The position numbers and the translations under genes were made by a program. This document shows, in pieces, positions 9,044 through 15,483 of a stretch of 15,483 nt of DNA (its first letter is position 1; each line of letters opens with the position of its first letter). The notes beneath the pieces were generated by a model that saw nothing but the letters and a program-made list of their open reading frames with translations, was not told the origin of the DNA and did no database searches. Location of the stretch: NCBI GenBank assembly GCA_910586575.1, contig CAJUJQ010000075.1, positions 1 to 15,483 on the forward strand, written 5' to 3'. The stretch comes from an uncultured Clostridia bacterium (lineage in GTDB: Bacteria; Bacillota; Clostridia; Oscillospirales; Butyricicoccaceae).

Positions 9044-9230
9044 CTAATCAATGACCTGCTTGCGCAGTACCGCCAGTCCCTCTGCCAAACTTATCGCTGA
9101 ATCGGGTGTATGCGTACCGGCGCCAAGGTGCAGACGCCCCTCCCGCGCCTCCTTCATCCTCCCATACAGCGTATCTGTCGGAACCCCCAAGTTCCTTCGC
9201 CGCCTTTTTTCCGTGAGTAGAGGGTGTCAA
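9044..9230 (-). pseudogene. IS3-family orfA (helix-turn-helix) fragment, frameshifted
   Basis: On the minus strand the frame beginning at 9230 reads GKKAAKELG. After a run of five G residues (plus-strand C-run 9184-9188) the homologous reading continues in another frame as VPTDTLYGRMKEAREGR, then HLGAGTHTP and SLAEGLAVLRKQ, ending at TAG (9044-9046). The pattern matches the DNA-binding N-terminal half of clostridial IS3-type OrfA proteins, where one G less would restore the frame. No orfB or terminal repeats were found, so this is a dead remnant. Family assignment is from recognised motifs, not a search. Confidence 0.65.
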
Positions 9231-9236
9231 CGTTAT

Positions 9237-9375
9237 TTATACAACATCATACGTGCAATGCGATAACTTTCGATAATTTTCCATCGATTCTTCACCTCAT
9301 AGTTTAATATTCCTTCTTCTTCCCATACGAAACTTCTCTCGGTTGACCTAAAGGCGAGGGTTTTAACCCCATGAT
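9237..9375 (-). mobile_element. IS200/IS605-type element, 5'-end remnant with start of tnpA
   Basis: On the minus strand an ATG at 9284 preceded by AGGTGAAG opens MENYRKLSHCTYDVV, which resembles the N-terminus of IS200/IS605 Y1 transposases (an aromatic and YR-rich start, then H-x-x-YD). It then stops at TAA (9237-9239), where the sequence joins the IS3-like fragment. Upstream lies a hairpin-forming stretch (plus 9338-9358: CTCG/CGAG enclosing CCTAAAGG), like the subterminal hairpins of this family. The catalytic HUH and Tyr residues are absent, so only the element's left end remains. Confidence 0.55.
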
Positions 9376-9673
9376 ACAGACAATAAACGCAAAAATTCCG
9401 GTTTACGGGTTTCTTTAATCTGTGGTATTTATAATTTTCAGCATTCTTTTTGAAGGGGTTTCCGAACAGGTCTATTATAGAGGTTTTTTCTCGTGGCTCA
9501 ATATTTCATTAGCGTTTTAGCCTTTGGCGGCTCACTTTTATTACAGCGTTTATAATCCCATTCGTAAATTGCGAAAGGCCATGTTTTATGATGGCAATGC
9601 CTCGGCTGGAAAAGCTATTTTATAAACGCGTGCCATTCACACCCGTACCCCGTCCGGCATAATCTGCCAGTGT
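9376..9673. other. Intergenic stretch without a recognisable gene
   Basis: AT-rich DNA between the IS200-like left end and the dpaA fragment. I see no convincing coding frame on either strand. It holds a minus-strand promoter-like pair (9474-9501) and a weak plus-strand candidate for a sporulation-type promoter (TTCACA at 9636-9641, CATAATCT at 9658-9665), which is too poor to call separately. The 133 bases at 8911-9043 likewise hold nothing I can name. Confidence 0.5.
9474..9501 (-). promoter_or_regulatory. Possible sigma-A promoter upstream of the IS200-like remnant
   Basis: Minus strand TTGAGC (9496-9501), 16-base spacer, TATAAT (9474-9479). The perfect -10 is in AT-rich sequence, so chance is possible. 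It would transcribe leftward into the IS remnants and, beyond them, antisense into the end of the membrane-protein gene. Confidence 0.35.
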
Positions 9674-9689
9674 AAGGGGGTATCAGTCC

Positions 9690-10112
9690 ATGAATAAACA
9701 CGCGGCTGTGGCGGTCGTGGGCGGCGATGCCCGGCAGGCAATCCTTGCCGAGCTGATGGACAGGGACGGGCACGCCGTCTCCGTCGGCGCGCTGGAACGC
9801 CACAGCTTTGAAAAAAACAAACATATCCGGCCGATTCCCGATTTGAAGGCCGGGCTTTCCGAACATCAAATTATTATCCTTCCTATGCCGGTACAGAAGG
9901 GCGAGAACCAGCTGAACGCGCCGCTGTCTAATGCGCCGCAGCTGGTCAGCGAGCTGCTCGATTGCATCGCGCCCGGAGCGCTCGTGCTGGCGGGCGCGGT
10001 ACCGTTCGCGGTGCATGCCCGCGCGGTGCGTAACCATCTTCGGCTGATTGATTACTTGGCGCGGGATGAACTGGCAATACGCAATGCGGTACCTGTGGCA
10101 TTAGCGGTATAG
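9690..10112 (+). pseudogene. dpaA: dpaA fragment: N-terminal half of dipicolinate synthase subunit A
   Basis: DpaA, with DpaB, makes dipicolinic acid in the mother cell of sporulating Bacillota. This frame opens with AVVGGDARQAILAELM, continues with IIILPMPV and the NAP segment, and reaches ARDELAIRNAVP, which matches the N-terminal DpaA domain up to the position where the family normally continues with a T-x-EG motif and then an NAD(P)-binding Rossmann domain. Here it ends instead as VALAV and a TAG, 140 residues against the usual 290 to 300. No Rossmann glycine motif and no dpaB follow. The start has a ribosome binding site (AAGGGGG, 9674-9680, 9-base spacing). Most likely a truncated remnant; a functional half-protein is less likely. 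Confidence 0.7.
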
Positions 10113-10230
10113 CCACGCAGCCGCAGCCTGCGTAAGGGCAGGCTATTCCCGTTGACAACTATTCGATATGCAATAATACCACAGGACTCCCTTTATGGCC
10201 ACAGGGGCTGTTAAAAAAGAAAAATGAGAC

Positions 10231-10259
10231 TTGATAAATCTCCTCTTTTGCGATACAAT
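10231..10259 (+). promoter_or_regulatory. Sigma-A promoter of the inositol-monophosphatase-family gene
   Basis: TTGATA (10231-10236), 17-base spacer, TACAAT (10254-10259), giving a leader of about 77 bases before the ATG at 10343. A second, weaker pair lies upstream: TTGACA (10152-10157), 16 bases, TAATAC (10174-10179). No riboswitch-like fold was recognised in the leader. Confidence 0.6.
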
Positions 10260-10342
10260 ATATTTGTTTTCAGCTATCAGAACTGCCCAGGTATATCTAT
10301 CTTTGTTATTTATATCCCTGACAACATTGAAAGGACTTATTT

Positions 10343-11131
10343 ATGCTTATTGATGACATTTCCGCAGTTGCCCAAGAGGCAGGCGAAATCATACTCTCCG
10401 CCCACGACTTAACAGTCAAATCAAAGCCTGGTACGGCAAATTTTGTCACGGACTATGATATCCGAGTGCAGCGGTTTCTTCAGGAAGGGCTTCTGGCAAT
10501 CCTTCCTGATGCCCATTTTGTCGGTGAAGAAAACGACTGCACAGACGATGTCTTTCATGGATATGCTTTCATTGTTGACCCCATTGATGGAACAACCAAC
10601 TTCATTCGAGATTATCGGGCTTCCAGTATCAGTATAGGCCTCTCGCTGGATGGAGAAATCATCATGGGAGTGGTCTACGATCCATATCGTCACGAATTGT
10701 TTACAGCAGAAAAGGGGAACGGCGCTTTTTTGAATCGTCAGGCAATTCATGTGGCAGCCAATCCTCTGTCGAACAGTATTATTTGTCTGGGGACAACCTC
10801 TTATGACCGGTCAAAAACAGACCTTACTTTTACATTGGCCAGACGCCTTTTTGACGCGGCGCTTGATCTGCGTCGTTCCGGCTCCTTTGCCTTGGATGCC
10901 TGTGCAGTCGCTTGTGGCCGGGCCGATCTTGCGTTCGAGGCAACCTTGAATCCTTGGGATTACGCAGCAGTAAGCTGTATTTTACAAGAAGCTGGTGGAA
11001 AAATGAGCCAATTAGACAGTACACCTATTCGTTTAGACCGTCCCGGTTCGATCGTATGCGGCTCTGCAATTGCATATCGCGAATTCTTCGATAATGAATT
11101 TTGGAAAATTAAGCACACGCCTTTTTCATAA
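10343..11131 (+). CDS. Inositol monophosphatase family phosphatase
   Basis: A 262-residue Mg-dependent, lithium-sensitive-type sugar phosphatase, normal length for the family. Metal-binding motifs are all visible: Asp37 (VTDYD), GEE at 61-63, DPIDGTTNF at 79-87 and the C-terminal WDYAA (Trp205, Asp206) followed by EAGG. In the loop after TTNF the common His is replaced by Arg89, a mild departure. Members act on myo-inositol-1-phosphate, fructose-1,6-bisphosphate, 3'-phosphoadenosine 5'-phosphate or related substrates, and the sequence does not tell which. It is likely cytoplasmic. The start is supported by GAAAGGA (10329-10335) 7 bases upstream. It is monocistronic: own promoter before it, hairpin terminator immediately after it, and decayed sequence on both sides, so it may be the only active gene between 8911 and 12743. 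Confidence 0.88.
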   Translation: MLIDDISAVAQEAGEIILSAHDLTVKSKPGTANFVTDYDIRVQRFLQEGLLAILPDAHFVGEENDCTDDVFHGYAFIVDPIDGTTNFIRDYRASSISIGLSLDGEIIMGVVYDPYRHELFTAEKGNGAFLNRQAIHVAANPLSNSIICLGTTSYDRSKTDLTFTLARRLFDAALDLRRSGSFALDACAVACGRADLAFEATLNPWDYAAVSCILQEAGGKMSQLDSTPIRLDRPGSIVCGSAIAYREFFDNEFWKIKHTPFS

Positions 11132-11177
11132 AAAAGCGCGAAGCCCTTTGCGTCACAGCATAGACTTCGTGTTTTTT
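11131..11177. terminator. Terminator after the inositol-monophosphatase gene, possibly bidirectional
   Basis: A stem pairs 11137-11143 (CGCGAAG) with 11165-11171 (CTTCGTG, one G-T pair) around a loop of about 21 bases, preceded by five A and followed by six T. The A and T runs extend the stem and would serve either direction. The loop is long, so efficiency is uncertain. Confidence 0.55.
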
Positions 11178-11207
11178 CTTTGCACTGAACTCGCTTCCCG
11201 TTGTCAT

Positions 11208-12335
11208 TCACAGCCACAAATCGATTTCGGTGCAATCATCTTTAGCAAGCTGTTCCAAAATTGACGAGAGGCTCGGAAGGCTGTCCAAAGGGAAATTTCC
11301 AGAGAGTGGAATGGGGCTGATACCAGATTCCCGGAAGCGTTTTATCAGTGACTTTTCTTCTTTCTCACTTAACTTAAACTTTTTCTTCGTTCTGCGAATT
11401 GCGTCATTAAGCGTATCGCATGTATAAGCCTGCTCCACCAGATATTGCATCTATTTCATGGTTTCAGCATGATAGGGAAGCTCAGCAATAAGGTGTTTCA
11501 ACCGACTAAGTTTATAATGCGTACCACATGGAATTGCTTTCTTCAAGTAGGTTAAGATCAAATCCGAACTTTGTTGGATAAGCTCGTTGAAAAGTCCTTC
11601 TAAATCCTCGGATTTCTCTGCATCAGGATCATCACGCCGGATTTCGTTTTTATCCATAAACTTACGGATAAACTTTCTGCTAAGCTGGAGCTAAACCCGT
11701 ATAATCCCGCTGGGAAGATTCTCGAATTTGGTGACTAAACCTTCCTCTGTCATTTGGTACGTTTTATCGTAAATCACAAGCGCAACAGAACCGGTTTCAA
11801 AACGTAAATAATGTTTATTCTTTTCTTTCAGCTTTTCGGGCTTTAAGGAATCGCTTTCATATTTTGTCCGGGTATATTTCGCCGGAGTCAAGCCTTTAGG
11901 TGCAAGACGGTTCAGTTCGCGTGCAGTACCGCTTTCGCCGCAGTCTAGTGCTCCATCCAGTTAGAAAACGGACTTTGGCTTGGAGCGGGATTTTCGCAGG
12001 GCAAGGCAGAGGACGCAGGCGGGCTGACGCCCGTCAAGGACGATAACGCAGCCATGCGGAAATCCAGCCCAAGAACGAGTTCGATTTTTGGCCGGATGGA
12101 GCACTAGGTTCACGCATAGGTCAATCCGGGTTGCCTGCCAACCTTCGCTGAAATCCGGTAAACCTGCCTTGCGCATAATGCTGGTAAACGAGTCCGCAAA
12201 CTCGCTGACAGATTCCTCATTGGGAGGAAAAATACCGAGATAACGACTGTCCGGATCAATCAATTTCCTGGGATTAACAACAGCCAAACCATCCGCGCTA
12301 TGGAAATGTATGCTATTATAGTTTCTGTTGCTATG
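11208..12335 (-). pseudogene. Replication-initiator-like gene, broken by stops and a MITE
   Basis: Fragments on the minus strand lie in one reading frame and read as one protein. In order: SIHFHSADGLAVVNPRKL and YLGIFPP (N-terminal), GWQATRIDLCVNL, then after the inserted element LDCGESGTARELNRLAPKG, HYLRFETG, VALVIYDKTYQMTEEGL, LPSGIIRV, and a C-terminal helical part ending at TGA (11208-11210). R-x-DLCVN and VIYDKTYQ resemble Rep_trans-like initiators of clostridial plasmids and integrative elements; this is recognition from memory, so the family is tentative. In-frame stops are TAG at 11691-11693 (between RV and LQLSRKF) and TAG at 11451-11453, plus a TAA inside the insertion. No start codon is left at the 5' end; an in-frame TAA at 12342-12344 precedes it. 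There are no frameshifts, which suggests recent decay. Confidence 0.6.
11948..12104. mobile_element. 157-bp foldback MITE inserted in the replication-initiator pseudogene
   Basis: The terminal inverted repeats are GTGCTCCATCC (11948-11958) and its complement (12094-12104). The similarity continues imperfectly inward for about 55 bp on each side, so nearly the whole element can fold back. It is flanked by TA on both sides (11946-11947 and 12105-12106) within CTAG, the target pattern of IS630/Tc1-mariner-type elements. Removing the element and one TA rejoins the host frame as RIDLCVN followed by LDCGESG, which shows precisely what was inserted. It encodes no transposase. The insertion adds 159 bp, a multiple of three, but carries an in-frame TAA (11961-11963). 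Confidence 0.75.
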
Positions 12336-12365
12336 GGCATTTTACAAGCCTTGAGCATTGATTTT

Positions 12366-12743
12366 CTAATATTCACACAAATGCTTCGCTGTCAAAGAAC
12401 CTATGCTAAGAGGAAGCCCTCTGAGGGCAACATCATGTTTTGCTTGCTTCAACATAAATTTTCGCTTTTGGCTTCCCATGCCCTCAATAAGATACTTTGT
12501 TATTCTTCGGTAGAGTAAAGGATCATCTTGATATTCTGATTCAGTACATAATCGACTTTGAAAGCAAATATAAAGGTAATCATTTTTCTGACTTGATTGC
12601 GCTTCTGAACGGAAAGTCCATTTTATGCCAAAATGCCAAGGGCGTATATACCCTTGGCATTCAGACTGTGAGAAAGTGATAGATATATGAATATGTGAAG
12701 AACTGCTGTTAAACTGTATAATTAATTCTGCCGAAGTGCAACT
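12366..12743 (-). other. Stop-free 125-codon stretch without start, possible gene remnant
   Basis: Minus strand, directly after the serine hydrolase's TAA and in the same frame, 125 codons run without a stop to TAG (12366-12368). No ATG, GTG or TTG occurs early; the first ATG leaves only 37 residues. The latter half looks protein-like (for example YQDDPLLYRRITKYLIEG and KRKFMLKQAKHDVALRG). The frame is also that of the replication-initiator pseudogene just downstream, so it may be that gene's degraded 5' part or a neighbour of it. I do not recognise the family, and chance is possible. Confidence 0.35.
12633..12660 (-). terminator. Perfect 10-bp hairpin downstream of the serine hydrolase
   Basis: ATGCCAAGGG (12633-12642) and CCCTTGGCAT (12651-12660) form a perfect stem around an 8-base AT-rich loop, 83 bases beyond the serine hydrolase stop. 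On the minus strand it is followed by only a short T-run (TTT) before GG, so it is either a weak terminator or a 3'-end stabilising hairpin for the transporter-hydrolase operon. Confidence 0.5.
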
Positions 12744-13973
12744 TTATAACTCCATATCCGCATTCATTGCCGCAATGACACGCGGGATAGTATAGTCAAT
12801 ATGGTGCGGCAGGCTCTGCTCGACAAAGACGAGCGCCAGCCGATGGTCAGGATTTGCGATACCGAAGTTTCCGCAGGCGCCATCCCAGCCGAAGCTCCTA
12901 TCGGGCAGGTAGAATCCGGCTTCTGCGGGATTGCACATCGTGCGATACCCTAATCCATATCCAAAGCCACGGTTAATCATATGCGTAAAATCAGGAAGTT
13001 GTTCAGCAGTAAGATGATTTGTGCGCATCAGGTCGATGGTCCGACGGCTCAGGATTTGCGCACCCTCCCATTGGCCGCCGTTTGCGAGCATCGCGTAATA
13101 TCTACCCAAGTCGCGGAGCGTGGAAATCATGCCGCCGCAAGGCAGCTCGATTCCCATATTCGTGCCGGGGAGCACATCTTCCTTGCTGCCAAATGCCTTC
13201 CCACGCGCGGCGGGGAACACATCTTTTCCAATTTTTCGACCTAATGCTTCACATAATTCCCTGGCAACCATCAGGTCAGCGATTTCCTCGTCCTCTGGGA
13301 CGTGCATGTAAAAGCAGGTGTGGTCCAATCCGATTGGCTCCCAGATTGCTTCCTTCAGATATTCACTGAGCCGCTTGCCGCTGAGTACCTCCGCCAATCT
13401 TCCAACGACCGTGTGGTTCAGGCCGTAAAGCCAGTGCTCACCAGGATGGAAACGCAGGGGCTTTTGCGCAATTTTCTTTACAAAATCCGCAAGTTCATAG
13501 GTTTTGCCTTCTCGGAAACCTTCTGCCATTTCATTTACGGTGACAAGAATATCATCTTGGATAATCCCTTCGCCAGGCAGAAAGCTCCAATAGGGAAGCC
13601 CGGAGGTCATAGTCAGGAGGTGCCGGATGGTGATGGGAGCTTTCGCCGGTACGACATCGTTGATATCTGTATCGGAAACACAGACTACGGGATTGCTGAA
13701 TTCGGGGAGGTACTCTGCCACGGGGTCGTTCAAAGCGAACAGGCCCTTGTCGTACAGCGTCATCAATGCGGCACAGGTAAAGGTTTTCGACATGGAGTGC
13801 AGCCGCAGCCGGGTATCCTGGGTCAGCGGGCGTGTACCGTCCGCCGACGCCGCGCCGACACAGTTGTTGTAAATTAACTGGTTATCGCGGTAAATCTGCA
13901 AGCCGCAGCCGGTCAGGGTTTCCTCTTCCACAAAGCGGTTTAATACCGTATCCAAACGATTCCATTGACGCAT
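12744..13973 (-). CDS. Serine hydrolase, beta-lactamase/family VIII esterase type
   Basis: A 409-residue protein with the class C beta-lactamase-like fold. The nucleophile motif S-x-x-K is SMSK (Ser60, Lys63), the catalytic Tyr is Tyr183 in YGLN, and a WDGACG motif near 363-368 occupies the third active-site position. YGLN rather than the Y-A-N of true AmpC enzymes, and the lack of a signal peptide, fit a cytoplasmic family VIII carboxylesterase or peptidase-like hydrolase better than an antibiotic-resistance enzyme. It starts 6 bases after the symporter stop, with AAAGG inside the symporter's last codons as ribosome binding site, so it is translated from the same message. Context suggests it processes whatever the symporter imports, for example by removing an acyl group from a sugar. 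That role is an inference. Confidence 0.85.
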   Translation of the reverse strand: MRQWNRLDTVLNRFVEEETLTGCGLQIYRDNQLIYNNCVGAASADGTRPLTQDTRLRLHSMSKTFTCAALMTLYDKGLFALNDPVAEYLPEFSNPVVCVSDTDINDVVPAKAPITIRHLLTMTSGLPYWSFLPGEGIIQDDILVTVNEMAEGFREGKTYELADFVKKIAQKPLRFHPGEHWLYGLNHTVVGRLAEVLSGKRLSEYLKEAIWEPIGLDHTCFYMHVPEDEEIADLMVARELCEALGRKIGKDVFPAARGKAFGSKEDVLPGTNMGIELPCGGMISTLRDLGRYYAMLANGGQWEGAQILSRRTIDLMRTNHLTAEQLPDFTHMINRGFGYGLGYRTMCNPAEAGFYLPDRSFGWDGACGNFGIANPDHRLALVFVEQSLPHHIDYTIPRVIAAMNADMEL

Positions 13974-13979
13974 TAAAAC

Positions 13980-15350
13980 TTACGCCTTTCCTTTCTGTGC
14001 GTGACGCTCTTCTAAATCCTTGACATATTTCGGGTAGTCCGCATCCAGTTTATAAAAGAACAGTCCGAACAAAAGAACAATAGACAGGATGCCGGGCAGG
14101 ATCAGATAAATAAAGTTGATTGCGCTGATTGCGGATGCTGACTGCACCTCAGCCAACCCATCGTAGCCGCACGCTGTCAGGGCGAAGCCTACCACAGCAG
14201 TGCCAACGCCGCCGCCGATCTTCTGTGCTACGCAGTTTGCGGTTAGGGTAACACCGGGGATATTATAACCGGTTTTCCATTCGCCGTAAACGACGGTTTC
14301 GATTACCATAGCTGTCATACAGCCCATTTGGAATGCGAAACCGAAGCCGCGAAGGACGATGCCGGTGATGAAGCCCATGCCAGCGGGGAATACCACGCCA
14401 ATCACCGAACCGACGATCAGGAGCACAGCGCCGAAAATGCACAGTTTCTGTTTCGAGAAGCCCTTATTGAAGAAAAACGGGAGCATTGCCAAGATAACGA
14501 GGTTGGGGAGCAGGAAATAGGTATTCAAGTTTGCTGACAGGTTGACATCCATCAGTACATATTTGGCGTAATATACGCCGACGTTCATTGTGGTTACTTG
14601 GAACAGCGTCACGATGAAGTACAGCCCCAGGACGAGGAACCAGTATTTATTCTGAAGCAGGGATTTGATTGCGGTCATCAAAGGGACATCGTTGGCCTCT
14701 TTTTCGTCGCCAGCCGACTCTTCCTTTGTGTTGAAGTATACGAAAGTCAAGACGGCAGCGGCAAATGTTCCCAGGATAACAGCCATTTTAATCCAGCCGC
14801 CCTGACCGCCGCCGAGCATTTCCACAAACGGGAAGATGATAATCAGCAGGAGCATCTGTGTGCCGCAGGCAACAAACAGACGGAAGGTTGACATAACCGA
14901 ACGGCTTTCACGGTGTTTTGTCAAAAAGGTGGGAAAGGAAGCCATCGCTGCGTTTGTCAATGTATAAACCACAGTTGAAACGACATTATAGGAAACAAAA
15001 ATGTATGCGACTTTGCCGCCGGTGCTCCAGTTTGGCACAGTGAACAGCATGATGTACGAAAGTGCCATCGGAATCGCCATACGCAGATACCAGGGACGTG
15101 CAGAACCAGCTTTTGTATGTGTGTGGTCGATAATGTTGCCTGCGATAATATCGCTGATACCGTCAAACACCTTGGACACTAGAATGATAGTGCCAACGAT
15201 TGCAGGATCCATACCGACAACGTCTGTATAGAAATACACAAGGACTGCTATCATAATGGTATACAGGGGATTGCAGGCCAGCTCGCTGAGTGCAAACGCA
15301 ATGTTTGTTTTCATCGAGGTAGGCTTTGCGGAACTTAACTTTTCTGACAT
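13980..15350 (-). CDS. GPH-family (MelB-like) sugar:cation symporter
   Basis: A 456-residue inner-membrane protein of about 12 hydrophobic segments in the glycoside-pentoside-hexuronide:cation symporter family. The signature FDGISDIIAG carries Asp63 and Asp67, matching the two cation-binding aspartates of the MelB D-x-x-x-D motif, and is followed by a G-x-ARPW loop (RPW 85-87) conserved in the family. It would import a glycoside or hexuronide with sodium or protons; the sugar is not predictable. I chose the ATG at 15350 (MSEKLSS) because AAGGAGG sits 7 bases before it; the frame stays open upstream to 15437 but that part overlaps the preceding gene and lacks a site. First intact gene of the operon in the window; the promoter must lie outside. 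Confidence 0.88.
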   Translation of the reverse strand: MSEKLSSAKPTSMKTNIAFALSELACNPLYTIMIAVLVYFYTDVVGMDPAIVGTIILVSKVFDGISDIIAGNIIDHTHTKAGSARPWYLRMAIPMALSYIMLFTVPNWSTGGKVAYIFVSYNVVSTVVYTLTNAAMASFPTFLTKHRESRSVMSTFRLFVACGTQMLLLIIIFPFVEMLGGGQGGWIKMAVILGTFAAAVLTFVYFNTKEESAGDEKEANDVPLMTAIKSLLQNKYWFLVLGLYFIVTLFQVTTMNVGVYYAKYVLMDVNLSANLNTYFLLPNLVILAMLPFFFNKGFSKQKLCIFGAVLLIVGSVIGVVFPAGMGFITGIVLRGFGFAFQMGCMTAMVIETVVYGEWKTGYNIPGVTLTANCVAQKIGGGVGTAVVGFALTACGYDGLAEVQSASAISAINFIYLILPGILSIVLLFGLFFYKLDADYPKYVKDLEERHAQKGKA

Positions 15351-15357
15351 GGGGGAG

Positions 15358-15364
15358 CCTCCTT
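15358..15364 (-). promoter_or_regulatory. Ribosome binding site that fixes the symporter start
   Basis: On the minus strand AAGGAGG stands 7 bases before ATG 15350, immediately after the stop codon of the upstream frame (15365-15367). This favours the shorter symporter over a start at 15437. Confidence 0.85.
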
Positions 15365-15483
15365 TTATTGTGTGAGATGGGTTGTATATTCCAAACCGTC
15401 CGCCGTTCGTGACCAGAGGGAGAAATGCTCGTCCCAAATCCTTCGGGACATCTCCGGCATTGTGGCGTGCGGAAGGTATTCTA
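15365..15483 (-). CDS. 3' end of an unidentified gene upstream of the symporter (partial)
   Basis: Minus strand, entering from the right edge, 39 codons end at TAA (15365-15367). The tail includes PEMSRRIWDEHFSLWSR and ends with YTTHLTQ. The stop lies 14 bases before the symporter start and abuts its ribosome binding site, the typical spacing of co-transcribed genes. The competing frame (the upstream extension of the symporter) has no ribosome binding site. I do not recognise the family from this short tail; a hydrolase or catabolic enzyme would fit the operon, but that is a guess. Confidence 0.55.
   Translation of the reverse strand, partial: EYLPHATMPEMSRRIWDEHFSLWSRTADGLEYTTHLTQ

Noticed and set aside
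11451..11693. Amber codon recoding (TAG read as an amino acid) in the initiator-like gene
   Set aside because: The two in-frame TAG codons could suggest a recoded phage-like code, but an in-frame TAA upstream, the missing start and the MITE insertion fit ordinary gene decay better, and neighbouring genes show no internal TAG.
12410..12476. Inverted repeats (GCCCT-CTG-AGGGC and GGAAGCC/GGCTTCC) as a structured RNA or replication origin
   Set aside because: The stems are short, no iterons or known RNA fold could be recognised, and the stretch overlaps a possible coding remnant.
12300..12679. Small plus-strand open frames of 72 and 60 codons
   Set aside because: They lack ribosome binding sites, one uses TTG, and neither resembles a known protein; the minus-strand frame over the same bases is at least as protein-like.
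12744..13973. Antibiotic-resistance beta-lactamase
   Set aside because: There is no signal peptide, the Y-x-N motif is YGLN as in family VIII esterases, and the gene is tied to a sugar symporter.
15351..15437. Longer symporter starting at 15437
   Set aside because: No ribosome binding site precedes it, the added residues are not typical for the family, and the segment overlaps the end of the upstream gene; AAGGAGG before 15350 settles the start.

Overview
The window looks like a chromosomal segment of a Bacillota bacterium, most likely a gut-type Clostridia. The reasons are the S-layer-homology (SLH) cell-wall domain, AGGAGG-type ribosome binding sites, sigma-A-like promoters, a broken spore gene (dpaA), and IS3 and IS200/IS605 remnants. 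It has two well-kept blocks of moderately high GC at the ends and a decayed, more AT-rich zone between them. No rRNA, tRNA or CRISPR array was seen.

Left block (1-8910). A giant plus-strand gene encodes a surface protein of about 2125 residues. In order it has one SLH domain, a beta-rich repeat region, an RPS linker, two InlB/Listeria-Bacteroides-type repeats, an Ig-like domain, a complete glycoside hydrolase family 2 (GH2) core with DUF4982-like and C5-like domains, and two laminin-G-like jelly rolls separated by cadherin-like domains. Its 5' end looks cut off: there is no signal peptide, only one SLH domain and no ribosome binding site, and the base composition changes sharply near position 58, where a strong promoter points the other way. 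The usual GH2 acid/base Glu is Gln. A strong terminator separates it from a membrane protein fused to a spermidine-synthase-like domain.

Middle zone (8911-12743). This is a patchwork of decayed genes around one intact gene. It holds the 5' end of an IS200/IS605 element abutting a frameshifted IS3-type orfA fragment, the N-terminal half of dipicolinate synthase subunit A (dpaA), an intact inositol-monophosphatase-family gene with a good promoter and terminator, and a minus-strand pseudogene resembling a plasmid replication initiator. The pseudogene keeps one reading frame but carries in-frame stops and is split by a 157-bp foldback element flanked by a TA duplication inside CTAG, as expected for an IS630/mariner-type MITE. 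Upstream of it is a further stop-free stretch of 125 codons with no start codon.

Right block (12744-15483, minus strand). This is a compact operon: the 3' end of an unidentified gene, a GPH-family (MelB-like) sugar:cation symporter, and a cytoplasmic serine hydrolase of the beta-lactamase/family VIII esterase type. Intergenic gaps are 14 and 6 bp. The pair suggests uptake and then cleavage of a glycoside or acylated sugar.

The clearest unusual items are the MITE insertion, the 5'-truncated SLH-GH2 gene beside a divergent promoter, and the Glu-to-Gln change in its GH2 site. I do not see convincing evidence of a wholly new defence or mobile system.
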